From Taenia hydatigena (Eukaryota; Platyhelminthes; Cestoda; Cyclophyllidea; Taeniidae): a DNA stretch of 64,000 nt. The stretch lies in the NCBI GenBank assembly GCA_036345935.2, contig JADWOT020000004.1, forward strand, positions 4,388,097-4,452,096, written 5' to 3'. The notes beneath the pieces are model-generated. The model was not told where the DNA came from. It saw only the letters and a list, made by a program, of their open reading frames with translations, and made no database searches. Shown in pieces: positions 27,800 to 39,165 of the stretch. Positions within the stretch are counted from its first letter, which is position 1. The number at the start of each line of letters is the position of its first letter. The position numbers and the translations under genes are program-made.

Positions 27800-30540
27800 C
27801 ATGCTACAGTAGCGATTTAGAGAGAAGCGAGCCCTTTTTTAAAGCGTTTCAACTTTGTGTACCAAAAGAAATCAGAAGTGACTCATGATGCCTATTCTTA
27901 AGCAACAGCAGCATGCATTCAAGAGAGTTCCAATATTTGTGCTTTTACAGCCTCCCATATTCAAAAAGGGACATGTGATTAAATTAGAAGTGACAGCATC
28001 CTGAGTGTTTTTACCACCAATATTGCAAGCCTACCTGCGGCTGCATAGTTGCCTGCTCTAGTTCTTTGACTTCTTTATTTCCGACAGATGCCCTCGTTCC
28101 GAGCCTACGGGTGTTGGAATGTCGCTCGCTGTGGTTAAAAAATGGCATAGGATTTCATCACCCTACGATCACCACTCCGATGTCGTGAGTCAAACATTTA
28201 ACTGGATTGTGAAGATCACAAAAGGTTTGCAGTGGCAACATTTGGTTTTAACAAGATCATGTCAGGACATTATGTATATAACGGAAATAGGCTGCAATTT
28301 CCCCGATTGTCCCACACATTCACAACAGAAAACCTGTTAAGTAACCCAACCACAAATAGTGGTGTAGTAAAGTGAAATGAGATTAATTTAGTTGGTTTGG
28401 CGATGAGCGAAAATGCTGAGGTAGTGCTATCGATCACAAGCAACCTGATCACTTCTGCTGTCCATACATTTCCCATTCAGACGCCAGTGTGGACTCTTTG
28501 TACGCATGTAGTTTGCCCAAAAGTCAGGCTGCAACCAAACGTTTGTATCATCTCCCACATTGGCACGATTAATAATTAGTCCCTGGGATTCCTCATTTTT
28601 GGTCATTTTCTCTTCCCAATGATTACATATTTACCAAGTAAAAAAATTGACCAAACATAGCTTTACCCATTTTGCCCTACAAGTGGTTTCGTGCCCTTAT
28701 ATTCCTTTAAGTCATCGGGATGGATTCTTATTCTTGACCTCGAGTTGGGCCAATATCCTCCATTCTAGCACTGCTTTACCAGTGGATACAGTTCACCCAA
28801 ATAATGCAAGTAAACTGCCAAATGCACACATCGTCAAGCATTTTGGAAGGATCCATGCTTAGACCAGCGGCAGCGATTCAATTCCTCAGCAGAGTACAGT
28901 TGACAATGAGGAATCGGTGGAGTAATTAGCAGGCTCTGTCTGCAGACGAGTTGTAGCTGAATTATGTGATGTTTTAGTGAATGATATGCTCTGGAGGGAG
29001 TCCACTCAGCATGGTTGAAGAAGTAGGCAGAGCAGTAGTGCTGAATCGGCCGCTCCTTGCTACCTCTTCCAAATCCGCCGTCAATGCAATGATGTTGTCG
29101 GTTAAAATGGGCAATAGCTGTCAGAATTGCCACCAAAACCAGTATTAATGGCACAAGCAGGTGTTTTAGTGCTACACGACGAACAGGCCATGTGGGTAAA
29201 GAGATATCGGTGGCCTCCATCCATCCCATCCGTCATTTGCGGCAGCGACTGTACATCCCATAAGTGTGCGTTGGTATTAGCGCAATAAGTTCTACTCCAT
29301 CCGCTAAGGCAGACGACGAATATACTTGGCTTGTGGTATAGTAATCAACGAACTTTGCTGAGTCCGAACCCGCGAAGATGCGAAACAGCAAAACAGTCGC
29401 CACAGTTGTCATCGATCACCAAATCTGTCACCATGGATCGCTGAAAATAGTGCACAAATGCCAAGCAACAAATTATGAAAGCCGACCACTCACTCAATCT
29501 TGAAACATATTTAAGATTGTACATACACGCATAAAACCAAGTTAAATGCAAGATGTTATGCATATGAATTGAAAAATTTTAGGTCTGATCAGACATTTGA
29601 ATGCTGGTAAGGATGAAGAGAAGTACAAAATTAGGGCTCGCATTTGAGCTCTAAATGTAGCATACGAGCAGATGGAACATACACGGAAAATCCGCCTACA
29701 GACAGTGAGATTAGGCCAGCTTCACGACCAAGAAATTGTCATTCCAAAATTTATTTTGCTTAACCCTCCATCTGCTGTTTTGTCACTTTTAGATGGCGTT
29801 TTAGGCATTTGTGCGTTATCCTAAAGTTGAATGGAAGGCTACATAAGGGGTTGAGCACTAAGGAGTTTCACTCTTGTTCGTTCCTTTACAAACACGGCTT
29901 TCAGTTAGAGTCATTGGTCGGCTTGGCCCTCTTCTACATCGTCTGCACACGCACTTCTCTAGTATCACGACTCCTTCTCCGATCAGGATTGCCCCTGCGA
30001 CCTACATGAATGCATTCATCTTACTTCGCCAGACGATAAAAGTGAAAGCTACGCGCGTCTTCGTTGACAAATTAAAGCATAAGGCACAAGTCATATTCAT
30101 GGCATGCATCGCTTTTCACCGTAAATACCCCTTCAATTGGTCCCTCATCAAATGCTGACATGAGAAAACCCGGCCAAAGGGAAGCAATTCCATCACTCAA
30201 AATCTCATAAGCTCACTAGCTTCGTCAGTTCCATTTTGGACGTAGTGGCTCAGAAAGACATAAATAAAGACGTACTCCATCTAAAAGGCCAAGGTATCAA
30301 AAAACGATGATTTAGTGAACTCAATATATCAACAATTGCACTAGAAATGATTAGTCTTGAGGAGCGTTGAGCAATCAATTTGATCAAAACTGTCCCCTGC
30401 CGATAACTCTGGTGTCGACCGCAATATATCGCATGCGCTCAGAACAGCATGCGTGGCTGTGCCAACATTAGAACGTATGCTATAACATGGGGCTAATGCA
30501 GCTGCATGCCTGCCTAGTGACCGCAAGAAATATTGATGAT
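27800..30540. other. no supported gene
   Basis: No recognisable gene. The minus-strand frame 28834-29229 (131 codons) has a clear hydrophobic stretch near its start (LLVPLILVLVAILTAIA) that could be a membrane anchor. It has no splice partners I can find and lies downstream of the PTP-like exons, which is the wrong place for a receptor PTP membrane segment. Confidence 0.45.
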
Positions 30541-30545
30541 CAAAC

Positions 30546-31880
30546 CTGCATCAAAACGGACGCAGGTTGATCGAAGAAATTTGAGACCGAGGTAGGCGGG
30601 CAAATTTTATCGTGTGCAACAGCCTTCAGCCGTCGTAATCGTAGCCAAAGGGCATTTTGGACGATGTCTATTGTTGATGTGATCTTATCGAGAGTGGTGT
30701 TGCCGTGCAGATAAAAGCTTTTCTTTAATCTGATATGTTTTCATGGACGGATTCCTACGATGATACGTTGTCTTCTGCTTTCGCACTACTCACACTCGTT
30801 CGATCCTCCATCTGCATTACACGCTGAATGTACCTCATGAGCATGTCGATTGCAGTGAGTGTGCCTGTTCGTCCAGATCCGGTGCTAACACATTAAAAAT
30901 AACGCGTTTCATGGGCATAGAGCAGTCAATCCCATCAATGAACAAGTTAGAGATACCAAGCACCCTTATTGCTGATATATGGAAGGCGTGGACTCATGCT
31001 GGCAGAGGAGCAGATGCCTGTGGTGAGCAAGGACAGAGCCAGTGGATCGCCGATTTAAAGTCTCTTGATCATTCCAGTACTTCGTCAAAAAATGTAAGTC
31101 ACCCCTTCCGGACGCCTCTATATCACCCCAACTTGTCATCAAGAGTTGAATAACTTGCCTGGGCATGCAATTCTCCACAAGCTACAATGCATCAAAATTG
31201 ATCATTTATGTTGCTGTCAAAGCTCTACTGAATGTTGGTGATTTTTTGCATGTGATTTCGTTTTCTAGTGAGTTCAATGCAAGCGCTAGTCAGCAAAAAG
31301 ACCGGAGGAGGCAAAAATCGCCAGGCGATGGTAGTGAGCCAGTCATACAGTTGTCCCTTGACACTCACCTTATTGTATACAACAAGAACACGACGGATAT
31401 AGCAGAGGCCAGTCCCGGTGATCAGCAGTGTGACCCCAATGTTGCCTTAGTTGACATAGCACAACTCTCTGTTTAGGCCATCACCTTCACCATCAATCTC
31501 CTTACTGCTCCGCTAGCGAGGCCAGTAAAGCCAATATTTTTCCTTTTTTCCTTCGTACAGTCTATAGGGTAGGCACAGAATCGTAGCAAAGTAAAAGAAA
31601 CCATGTGGAACCGTAAGTGAGGATACCGAATCGAAGTGGGTTGTGATTGGAAAGTGCTTGCTTTGCCAGCAAAACAACAACTTGCACATTGGAATCCCAG
31701 ATGGCCTGCCAGAATAGCCTGGCCTTGGCCTGTGCTGTCAAGAAGAGTGTGCCGGGAACAGCAGTCAGGCTTAGCAGTGGCGCGGTTGATGGGCAGCGAC
31801 GGTGGAGTGGAGGGTATGAGACTGGCAGTTGAGAATCGGTTTAGGCAAGTCTCTTGCAAGAAGTCCTCGGCATGAAAACA
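30546..31880 (-). pseudogene. protein tyrosine phosphatase-like gene, degenerate
   Basis: Six exons on the minus strand follow the order of a PTP catalytic domain. Exon 1 (about 31800-31662) reads FLTAQ..FWQAIWDSNVQVVVLLAK, like the TQxP..FWRMVWE..VIVMLT segment. Exon 2 (31561-31506) gives EGKKEKYWLYWPR, the KCxxYWP segment. Exon 3 (31445-31369) gives NIGVTLLITGTGLCYIRR, the YGxIxV..R segment. Exon 4 (31181-31103) gives RQVIQLLMTSWGDIEASGR, where active PTPs have QFHFxxWPDxGVP. Exon 5 (30884-30794) gives TGSGRTGTLTAIDMLMR, the P-loop and following helix. Exon 6 (30683-30546) gives TIDIVQNALWLRLRR, near the Q-loop. Splice phases match at every junction except 4 to 5, where an exon seems missing. 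Intron 1 would be GC-AG. Defects: TAG at 31513-31515, WPD changed to WGD, no readable HC before STGSGRTG, Q-loop glutamines absent. An NRF..LIP stretch at 31853-31795 may be the NRYxxILPYD region in another frame. Known PTPs need the Cys, so it is inactive if expressed. Confidence 0.75.
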
Positions 31881-31884
31881 GGAC

Positions 31885-32235
31885 ACATCAATGCAATCAC
31901 AGTGTACTCGCATCAATGCAATTGCAAAACTAAATTAATACAAAAAAGAACCACTTCGCGCCGTGAAAAGAATAGGTGAGGAACTAGCATGGGTTGCTCA
32001 CCGCCTAAACTTTTTGGTGGTGTGCTAAAAGACTCTGCTTCCAGTGCATCCTCATCCACATTACACGCTTTCCAACGGAGAGAGAACCCAAATCCTGTTA
32101 GAGCATCGGCAGAGATCATTGACACAAAGATTGGATGCGCCTTAGCAAACAAATAGTTCTCGTGACATTTAGCGGAGCTCAGTGCTATAATATGGGATAT
32201 CATAACATCAAGCCACTAGTACAATGCAAGCAAAT
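31885..32235. other. no supported gene
   Basis: A minus-strand frame of 96 codons (31913-32203) lies just upstream of the PTP-like exons. It has no PTP motif and no clear donor that would join it to exon 1. Confidence 0.4.
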
Positions 32236-32528
32236 GACGACAGGTATGAGCCATCTTAGTCTTGCAATGGCCTATTGCAGACACTAGACCAAATACCATT
32301 TCCCCTAGCGCCTGACGAGGCTATGCTGAGCAGTGGGTAAAGTAACTCCATGAGCAAGGTAATTTGAGAAAAAGTTTTTTCAGCTAAGCATTGTAAAAGC
32401 CGCCTCGAAAAATGCTCAGATTATCCCAAGTAGGTATTCATCGTCAGATAAAACGAATGCATTTGCCAAAGCCAAGTGCGATTCAGAAAAGAGGATTAGC
32501 TTTTAACAATGCGATAATTTGCTCTCGT

Positions 32529-33033
32529 TACAAGAGGAGCCAAATCCAACCGAAATGCTCACACAACACTTGTTTTTATTTGATTTGAAATCAACGTTGA
32601 TCGAAACCTCAACCGAAGTATACTTTGAGTTCTCCCTAACTATAGAATCCTCACGATGAAACATAATCCTTCCAGCCCACTCTCATGCAAGGCCACTACT
32701 TGTAAGACCATCTGCAGACATTGCGATGCTTGTATATTCAGATCTACTGAACAAAACAAATCCTAAATCAATCACATCACTCGTTCCATCTGCACTAGCA
32801 GCGTCACATACGTTTCTACTGATCTCACATAGATGAAAACAACGGTGTCATTTATGCTTGTGCCTTCCCAACCACTCCGCTCCTACTACCAACCCTGTGT
32901 GTGTGATTGCTGTAAGGCGACGCATTAAACGATGAATAGCAATCGGAGTGGAGATCAGCGCAGACACTACCCATACCCACGAACATGTGCGTGACCCATC
33001 GTGCATGAGGTCAAACTGGCGAATCACGCACAT
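32529..33033 (+). repeat. inverted repeat, left arm (505 bases)
   Basis: Reading by eye, this arm matches the reverse complement of 35100-35603 with a single one-base indel (ccactacttg here, ccactattg in the other arm). Identity stops sharply at both ends. The paralogous stretch in copy C is far more diverged, so the two arms were made the same recently, by inverted duplication or gene conversion. Confidence 0.9.
32985..33033. other. conserved 10-base inverted repeat
   Basis: atgtgcgtga and tcacgcacat pair perfectly around 29 bases. Copy C keeps the pairing at 40750-40798 with nine base pairs and a changed loop edge; copy F near 50180-50235 keeps it in weaker form. The inner bases, including catgaggtca, are also conserved. 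It could be a hairpin or a binding site; the sequence does not say which. Confidence 0.55.
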
Positions 33034-33217
33034 ACAAAAGGGAGTGAGCTTCGCTGCGCTTAGTCCTCTCATTGTAGCGGCAACTGACGGACGTGCTGCT
33101 CATCTGCTCCTTCTCTTCCTTCGACTCCTCCTCCCCCTGATTCGCCCACCACACGCACCCAAACGATGTCAGAGAAGGGGCAGTAAGTTGCATTATTGCA
33201 TCTGACTTCTTCTGCAG

Positions 33218-34343
33218 GCCAAATGCACTTGGTTACGCTTCATTCTCCATACTCAGCTTAAAGATAAATAAAAAGTACTGTATGGATGAGGATTTTTCCA
33301 CTCGCCCACACGCGCAGATTCCGACGCTGCTTTGTCAAATCCTTCTTCATTTTCTTCCTCCTCCTCCCCCTCCTTGTCCTCCAGCTTGGTCTGCTGAAGC
33401 TCCCAAGAATCGAGTCCTTGCTCAAGGTCTTCGCACCGGCAACTGATATGAGCAGACAAAACTTCCACAATCGGCCTTCATCTGGGTTAGTCAGCACTTC
33501 GCGCTACCCTCTCCCAAACATCATCCATTCCATATGTACGCGACTCAACAAGGGTGCCTTTATTTGCTAGGCAGATGGAAGCGCATTTTAGTCTGATTCA
33601 TGGTTGTGTCATGCAGGTCACGGTCGCCAAACATCCACATCTCCCTCCGCATTCTCACAACTCGTCTCCACCTCTTGCTACAACTTTGCGGTACGTGCAA
33701 GCTCTAGTGTCCTTTTCTGTTGTTGTTTAGTAAAATGCACAAGTTTCACGTCTCCTCTGGTTAGGAAATGCACGTTGTCACCACATGAGGCGGAATATGA
33801 CGTGCCTGCGGAGTATCGAATCCACCATCGCATCGCTGACCGTCTTCCGACTGACCCACCACTGGATAAACCGACCGATGCAATTCTCCTCTGAATGCTC
33901 TACAGCTTGTATCGTGAGGAGGCTTAACTGGTCACCGCCAAGGAGCTGTGAGTCCCCAACACTCATCTTTACCCACTTTACTCACATTACTAGCCTCTCA
34001 CCACACCACGCTTTCCTCCCCATACCCTTCAGACGATGGACTGTGGCGAAGTTGGAGTTGGAAACCCTACCTGCTTCCTATCCGCAGGTACAACCAGGAT
34101 TGGCGATGCCACAAGAAGAAGATGCGGTGATTCACTCGTGCGCCTGACAGCGACGTGATTCGAGAAGGTGGTATTGAGTAGAGCACGTACTACTGCTGGG
34201 GTCCGCTGCACTTGAGGAAGGTGATTCAACGACTCACCATCAGCTACGCCGACTTGGATGACATAACCACCACCTACTAATTGTCCTTGCCCAACCTTAA
34301 TGCCAGGATGCACTTCAGATCCTCAAATCAGCACCAACACTAG
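33218..34343 (+). pseudogene. CNOT2-like pseudogene, copy B
   Basis: CNOT2 is a scaffold subunit of the CCR4-NOT deadenylase; its C-terminal NOT box binds CNOT3. Three exons remain. Exon 33218-33485 starts with MDEDFS, the degraded form of the (N)EDFPALP motif, and ends in LLKLPRIESLLKVFAP..NFHN before a gttagt donor. Exon 33731-33947 carries EAEYDVPAEYRIHHRIADRL, the start of the NOT box, up to the gtgagt donor. Exon 34088-34343 reads YNQDWRCHKKKMR, then FTRAPDSD and YYCWGPLHLRKVIQRL, matching RDWRYHKEERVWITRAP..YYFFDCLNWRKV of the animal protein. Stops: TGA at 33892-33894 where copies C and D have TGG, TAA in ggcttaactgg where they have CAA, and TGA at 34128-34130 in place of the NOT-box Trp. 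A frameshift lies near 33750. It cannot make a full NOT box. Introns are retained, so it is not a retrocopy. Confidence 0.85.
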
Positions 34344-34532
34344 GCGATGCTGCACAATCTGCTGCAATGACAGTTTCGACTTCTTCGCCCTTGCGTGCAC
34401 ACGAAGATGAGAACGCCGGTACTGTCATTGCAGCAGAGTGTGAGGCATCGGTTAGTGTTGGTGATGATTTAAGCATGAAAAGTGCACCCTGGCGTTAAGA
34501 TTGGGAGAGGGCAACCAGTAGGTAGTGGTGCA
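34263..34532. repeat. head-to-head junction of two CNOT2-like last exons
   Basis: 34263-34395 (end of copy B) and 34400-34532 are imperfect inverted repeats centred near 34398. The right arm is the last exon and start of the 3' block of another copy (B') on the minus strand. The arms differ at many positions (for example taggcgatg against taaccgatg), so this junction is older than the near-identical arms around it. Confidence 0.75.
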
Positions 34533-34544
34533 ACCGGACGCAAC

Positions 34545-35010
34545 AACATTGGCAGGTATTGCGTTTACAGAAGTAGCGGTTTTCGTACAATTGTTCATCC
34601 CTCTTCTCGTTTCACATTGCGCGTTTTATGATATCCAGCGCGACCTAGACTTTGCAAGAGCTGGGCCTGCTTTTTGGCATTTGATATTTAATTACACTGA
34701 TTACTCCTAAGCATTTTCTTCACTTTCGGTGTCGCTTAGCCCTATCAGTGCTAAAGAGCAGTAGGACTGCTGACACTTATTGTGCAAAGGGATCAGTGAC
34801 ATGGTTCTGATCACCGCAGATTCTGCCTTTGTAGCTAGACACTACTAGAATAGGCATTTCATCGGCTAGCCTAGAACTGAGCATAGGATGAGGACTGTAT
34901 AGAGATGCTAACAAGCCATCTGCGGATGCGGCATAGCATGAAATTGCATCGCGAGATCATGGAAGGACTAACTGTTTGCCGTTATCGCGCTTCTCTCCTA
35001 ACTCATCCAT
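34545..35010 (-). repeat. flank block of copy B' (matches left flank of copy C)
   Basis: The reverse complement of this stretch aligns with 39519-39995. Landmarks: attgcgtttacagaagtagcgg at the left, gtgtcgctta in the middle, and acaagccatctgcg then tgtttgccgttatcg at the right. In copy C this block precedes the upstream block; here, read on the minus strand, it follows it, so the order is rearranged. A minus-strand frame in copy C (39595-39834) is not kept open here. Confidence 0.7.
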
Positions 35011-35099
35011 ACCTCCTTGCCTTTAGTAGTATCGCAAAAATACATGAATCACATGGCTAATCCCGACCTTATGCGTTGTTATCTCTAGGATTCTCTTCC

Positions 35100-35603
35100 A
35101 TGTGCGTGATTCGCCAGTTTGACCTCATGCACGATGGGTCACGCACATGTTCGTGGGTATGGGTAGTGTCTGCGCTGATCTCCACTCCGATTGCTATTCA
35201 TCGTTTAATGCGTCGCCTTACAGCAATCACACACACAGGGTTGGTAGTAGGAGCGGAGTGGTTGGGAAGGCACAAGCATAAATGACACCGTTGTTTTCAT
35301 CTATGTGAGATCAGTAGAAACGTATGTGACGCTGCTAGTGCAGATGGAACGAGTGATGTGATTGATTTAGGATTTGTTTTGTTCAGTAGATCTGAATATA
35401 CAAGCATCGCAATGTCTGCAGATGGTCTTACAATAGTGGCCTTGCATGAGAGTGGGCTGGAAGGATTATGTTTCATCGTGAGGATTCTATAGTTAGGGAG
35501 AACTCAAAGTATACTTCGGTTGAGGTTTCGATCAACGTTGATTTCAAATCAAATAAAAACAAGTGTTGTGTGAGCATTTCGGTTGGATTTGGCTCCTCTT
35601 GTA
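35100..35603 (-). repeat. inverted repeat, right arm (504 bases), copy B'
   Basis: Reverse-orientation twin of 32529-33033 with one single-base gap. The left edge follows a 90-base stretch unrelated to copy B; the right edge breaks at gtatcgagat, where the other arm reads gttacaag. An apparent 69-codon frame in both arms (plus 35076-35285 and its twin at 32848-33072 minus) is identical only because the DNA is identical; copy C breaks it, so I do not call it a gene. Confidence 0.9.
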
Positions 35604-35614
35604 TCGAGATTTGC

Positions 35615-38600
35615 CACCGCTGGGAGCAAATTACGTACAAGGGAAGGAAGGCGTGCTGAGGAAAGGAAAACATTCGTTAAGAAACTTATGGCTACATTCA
35701 ACAAAGCGGATATGGGGCCCATGCCAAGCATTACTGCTCTTGATCAGAGTGTGTAATCCATATGTAAAGAGCAGATAAGGATGAGTCCAAGACACGAAGA
35801 CTCGCTGGATGTGGTCTTCAGGTTTAAATGGAGAGGATTTTAAACCGCACCAGCCACATCTCTCAGGCCTACATGAATGTGCACGCACACCTCTCATCAC
35901 ATCCTTCTCCTCGTGTGCGCCTGGTGCTTCTGTGAAAACAATCTAACTAACTGTGCTTCCCTCCAGTAGCTCCAGTGTGTACTGACCTTTGGAGCACTAC
36001 AATTACCAATCGCTAAGGCACAGCCGCAGGTGTTGGAGAATAGGCCTAAGTGCTAGCTATAGGAATGCTCACTCTCTTTTGCCTAAGAGCAGAAGTGGCA
36101 GGGGTTGTAGCAGCTATCCACTTATGCCCCTCCATTTAAGTAGGCTCTTCATTCGCGTGGTTTGATCATTGCATTTGCATGCCAAAACATCCATCGCACG
36201 CAGAAGGCATCATCCATACACTTGATGCCCCTAGGCACCTCTAAGACATGCTTGGATGTTACAAAGCAGTCATTCTCATGATAGTGGTGTCGTTGATGAC
36301 TTTAATAAGGCGCAACATCTGCAGCAGTTCCGAAATGATTGTGATTGAACACAAAGCACTGCTGTGGCATAGTTTTTCTCCCAGGTTAAAAGTCATTCAG
36401 CACCCTACTTCTGCGAGGGCTGTAAATATTTACTTGCTTGCTGAGTTACTGAATGGAAGAATTGTTCTCATTCTAGACCTGTATTGGGTGGGTGCAAATT
36501 GGCCTCTTCAGGCATGACCGCGAGCACAGTTCTTGGCAGTCGATTTGTTCTCAGGAGTGACAACACTATTGGAATGGAATTCAGATTGCTTTGTGAGACC
36601 TTGCTCGTGCCACACTCATTAAGAACAGCCAAACGAAAATTGCGATGTCAAATTTGGCAAAAGGAGAGGTAGATTAGTTGTTAAGTGACAAACCACTGAG
36701 TGCAGGCTTCATTCATTTGTTTAGCCACTTCTTAATTTACGCGCACAGCTAGTGTCGGTGGCAGATCTCACCAATGGGTGACCGATCAGGGTCAGGATTC
36801 GACTTCAATAACCCTTGAAGATCACACATATATCACACCTGTGCAAAGGTGAATGCAGTAAAGATCTTAAGATGACGGTATGGCAACCTCCTGAAGAAAA
36901 CGGAATCCACCAAATGTATGGAAGCAGTGTGTGCGCCCAAATAAAATAGCACTTTACATGCTAACCTCCAGCCGATTAGCCATTTAATAGCTCCATGGAT
37001 GGTTAGGCCATTACGGTTGTTAAAACGGTTTAACACTCTCAACGCCTTAATGGCAGACCCAACCGACCTTCAGTACGGTCCAAGGAAGGCCGTACTCGAC
37101 GGGAATTTGCATCGTTGAACTTTGAATAGGTGCAGTAGTACTGGTGATGCGCAGGTCGCAGCAGGACCGAAAAGGAATGCAGGGCCTCCGAAATAACTGC
37201 GAACAAGCAGCAATGTTTGGTGCTGTGATGATCCGCAACAGTTAAGGAACAACATAATCATTTACGCGAATGAAATCGAAAAAGGGAGGGCAGGAAGTGA
37301 ACCGCCTGCGTAGCTAGATGCATGATTAAAGTTACGGTTCTGCTGAACAAAGTGCAGAAAGTTTCCCCGCGGCGGAGAGTTCAGCGATTACTGGAATAAA
37401 TTGAGTGTGTAATTCTACCTTGCATAGGATCGGGTAGGACGTAGTGCCTGCACCACAATCCCCTCCACCAGTAAGCACTGCAGCAGAATCGCTGGGGCCT
37501 GAGCACCTAGCTCGGTAAGGATCGCAATTGTTGGCTGTAAAAGGATGATTTCATTGTAAATAAACCACCATTGCGACAATGAGATGATATCCCCTCACTG
37601 TCATCGCTTCTTGTCTCCCCGTTTTCGTGACATTCTATAGCCTTAAAAATAAGATATATCCAAGGGCTGCAAAAATGAGTAGGAATCAGACTGCCGAAGG
37701 GTGGAAAGAGCAATAGGAGTTTCTAGTTTGATGGACTTGAAGGAGGCTTGTGCTGCTGCAAGGGCTTTCAATGCAAAGCGGCACAATCGCAAGTATTTTG
37801 GCGCATTTATATCTGATTCGCGAGTACATGTCAGAGTTTTGCGGTGCGTTAGATGGTAGCAGATCCAATGCCATATTGATGAGGTGATGCCGTCCACTTA
37901 TCACTCCCTATACATCTCCACTTACATAGCATTCTACAACTCAAAATCAAACCAGATTTTTGACCTGCACAAGCAAAGTTGAGCGAAAATATAAACGTGA
38001 GGACAATTTATCAATCCCTCTTTACTATTTCATTCAAACACATAAGAACAGATGCTCGTGGCAAAACCACGAGGCTAACAGGTTGCTCGAGCGGATCGCT
38101 AACTGTGCATTGATAGTAGTGCATTGACCCTGCCATTAGTGACTTTCGGCGTTCTCAGTCCACTCCTGAACGCCTTGTCACATTATCCGATGAAACGAGT
38201 TGGCGTACGTGCCTCTGACTGACTGGAACACCTTCTTTCTCTGTAATTAGGACTGCCAAAATATAGGAGGTACCTTTGAGTAATTAGTAGGCTCACTTTT
38301 AGTACACTGATCTGTTGGGTTGACGCCTACAGCGTTTTTTCCGCAGTTAAATTTACTGTAAGTCTGCAAGCAGGCGTCCGAATTCGCTCTGGTAATGCTC
38401 ATAGGTCAACAACATCTGAGTCTTAGACAGGCTTGGGCAATTTTCGTCATGCCGAACACATCTAGTATTTTCTAGCACTTTGCTTATTAGGTGCATTCCC
38501 TTCATACTGTTCGGTAGAATTTAATGGATGTTTATGTTCTTGCATATGTCTTCTCTCTTCTGCCAACAGTAGTCTTGTTTTGCTTGTTTTGTTTCAGTGT

Positions 38601-38925
38601 TTACACTGTGCAGAACACTTTCAGTCCAGGTCGTAATATGTTCTAAAAATGACAGTATTTCCCTATCGGATTTGCACGGTGGCTTGAGATGGGATGCTTT
38701 GTAGAAAGCAAGCAGCGATGTAACCCAGAGCACCTATGGCCTATAGATAGTTGGTGTGTTGAGAGTGGGAGAAGCAGTCAATCGCTCAGTGGAAGTGCCC
38801 AAGAGTATGCATCTCCAGGGAGTGCGTGTGTTTGCAGACGAAGGCGAATCAGAGGTGCAGAAAGAGAAACAGATGGACGATGGAAGTAAGTCGAAGGCTG
38901 GTGGGATTGTAAACGCAGGAGGGGA
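35615..38925. other. no supported gene
   Basis: No recognisable exon. The minus-strand frame 37643-37897 has a protein-like composition at its end but no motif and no partner exons. Confidence 0.45.
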
Positions 38926-38929
38926 TGGA

Positions 38930-39165
38930 AACGTGAATAAGAAATAAGAGGTTAGGAAGGAGGAGAAGATGACACAGAAATGGAGGGATAGGAGGATGAG
39001 AAGAGCTCGTAAAGGTAAAGTAAGAGGATTGAGTGAAAATCAAAGGAGGACATTGGTAGTGAGGGCAAGGGGGAGAACGGAGGAAGGTTGTGGAAGGTGG
39101 AGGGCATGATGGTGGTGGGATTGGAAATGGAGATGGAGATTGAGTTGGGTTGGGATGACTAGGGC
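38930..39165 (+). repeat. purine-rich tract
   Basis: About 230 bases made mostly of A and G on the plus strand, with gga, gag and ggt runs. The pyrimidine-rich minus strand makes a proline and serine-rich frame (38849-39211) that is a composition artefact. Confidence 0.8.

Larger units (their letters stand above)
32240..33217 (+). repeat. upstream block of CNOT2-like copy B
   Basis: Non-coding block that precedes the first recognisable CNOT2-like exon. It aligns with 40005-40958 (copy C) across its whole length, at clearly lower identity, and its 32529-33033 part is nearly identical to 35100-35603 in reverse orientation. A degraded minus-strand version lies at 50040-50640. No conserved frame is seen. 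In the gene it would be intron or 5' region; the last bases are a good splice acceptor (tctgacttcttctgcag). Confidence 0.75.

Noticed and set aside
28834..29229. Membrane-anchored frame as receptor part of the PTP-like gene
   Set aside because: In a receptor PTP the membrane segment precedes the catalytic domain; this frame lies after it.
32848..33072. Identical 60-plus residue frames in opposite orientation (also 35076-35285)
   Set aside because: The identity is explained by the near-perfect DNA inverted repeat. Copies C and F break the frame, so there is no sign of a protein.
34128..34130. TGA read as selenocysteine or tryptophan
   Set aside because: Other stops and frameshifts occur in the same copies, so a plain nonsense lesion is sufficient.
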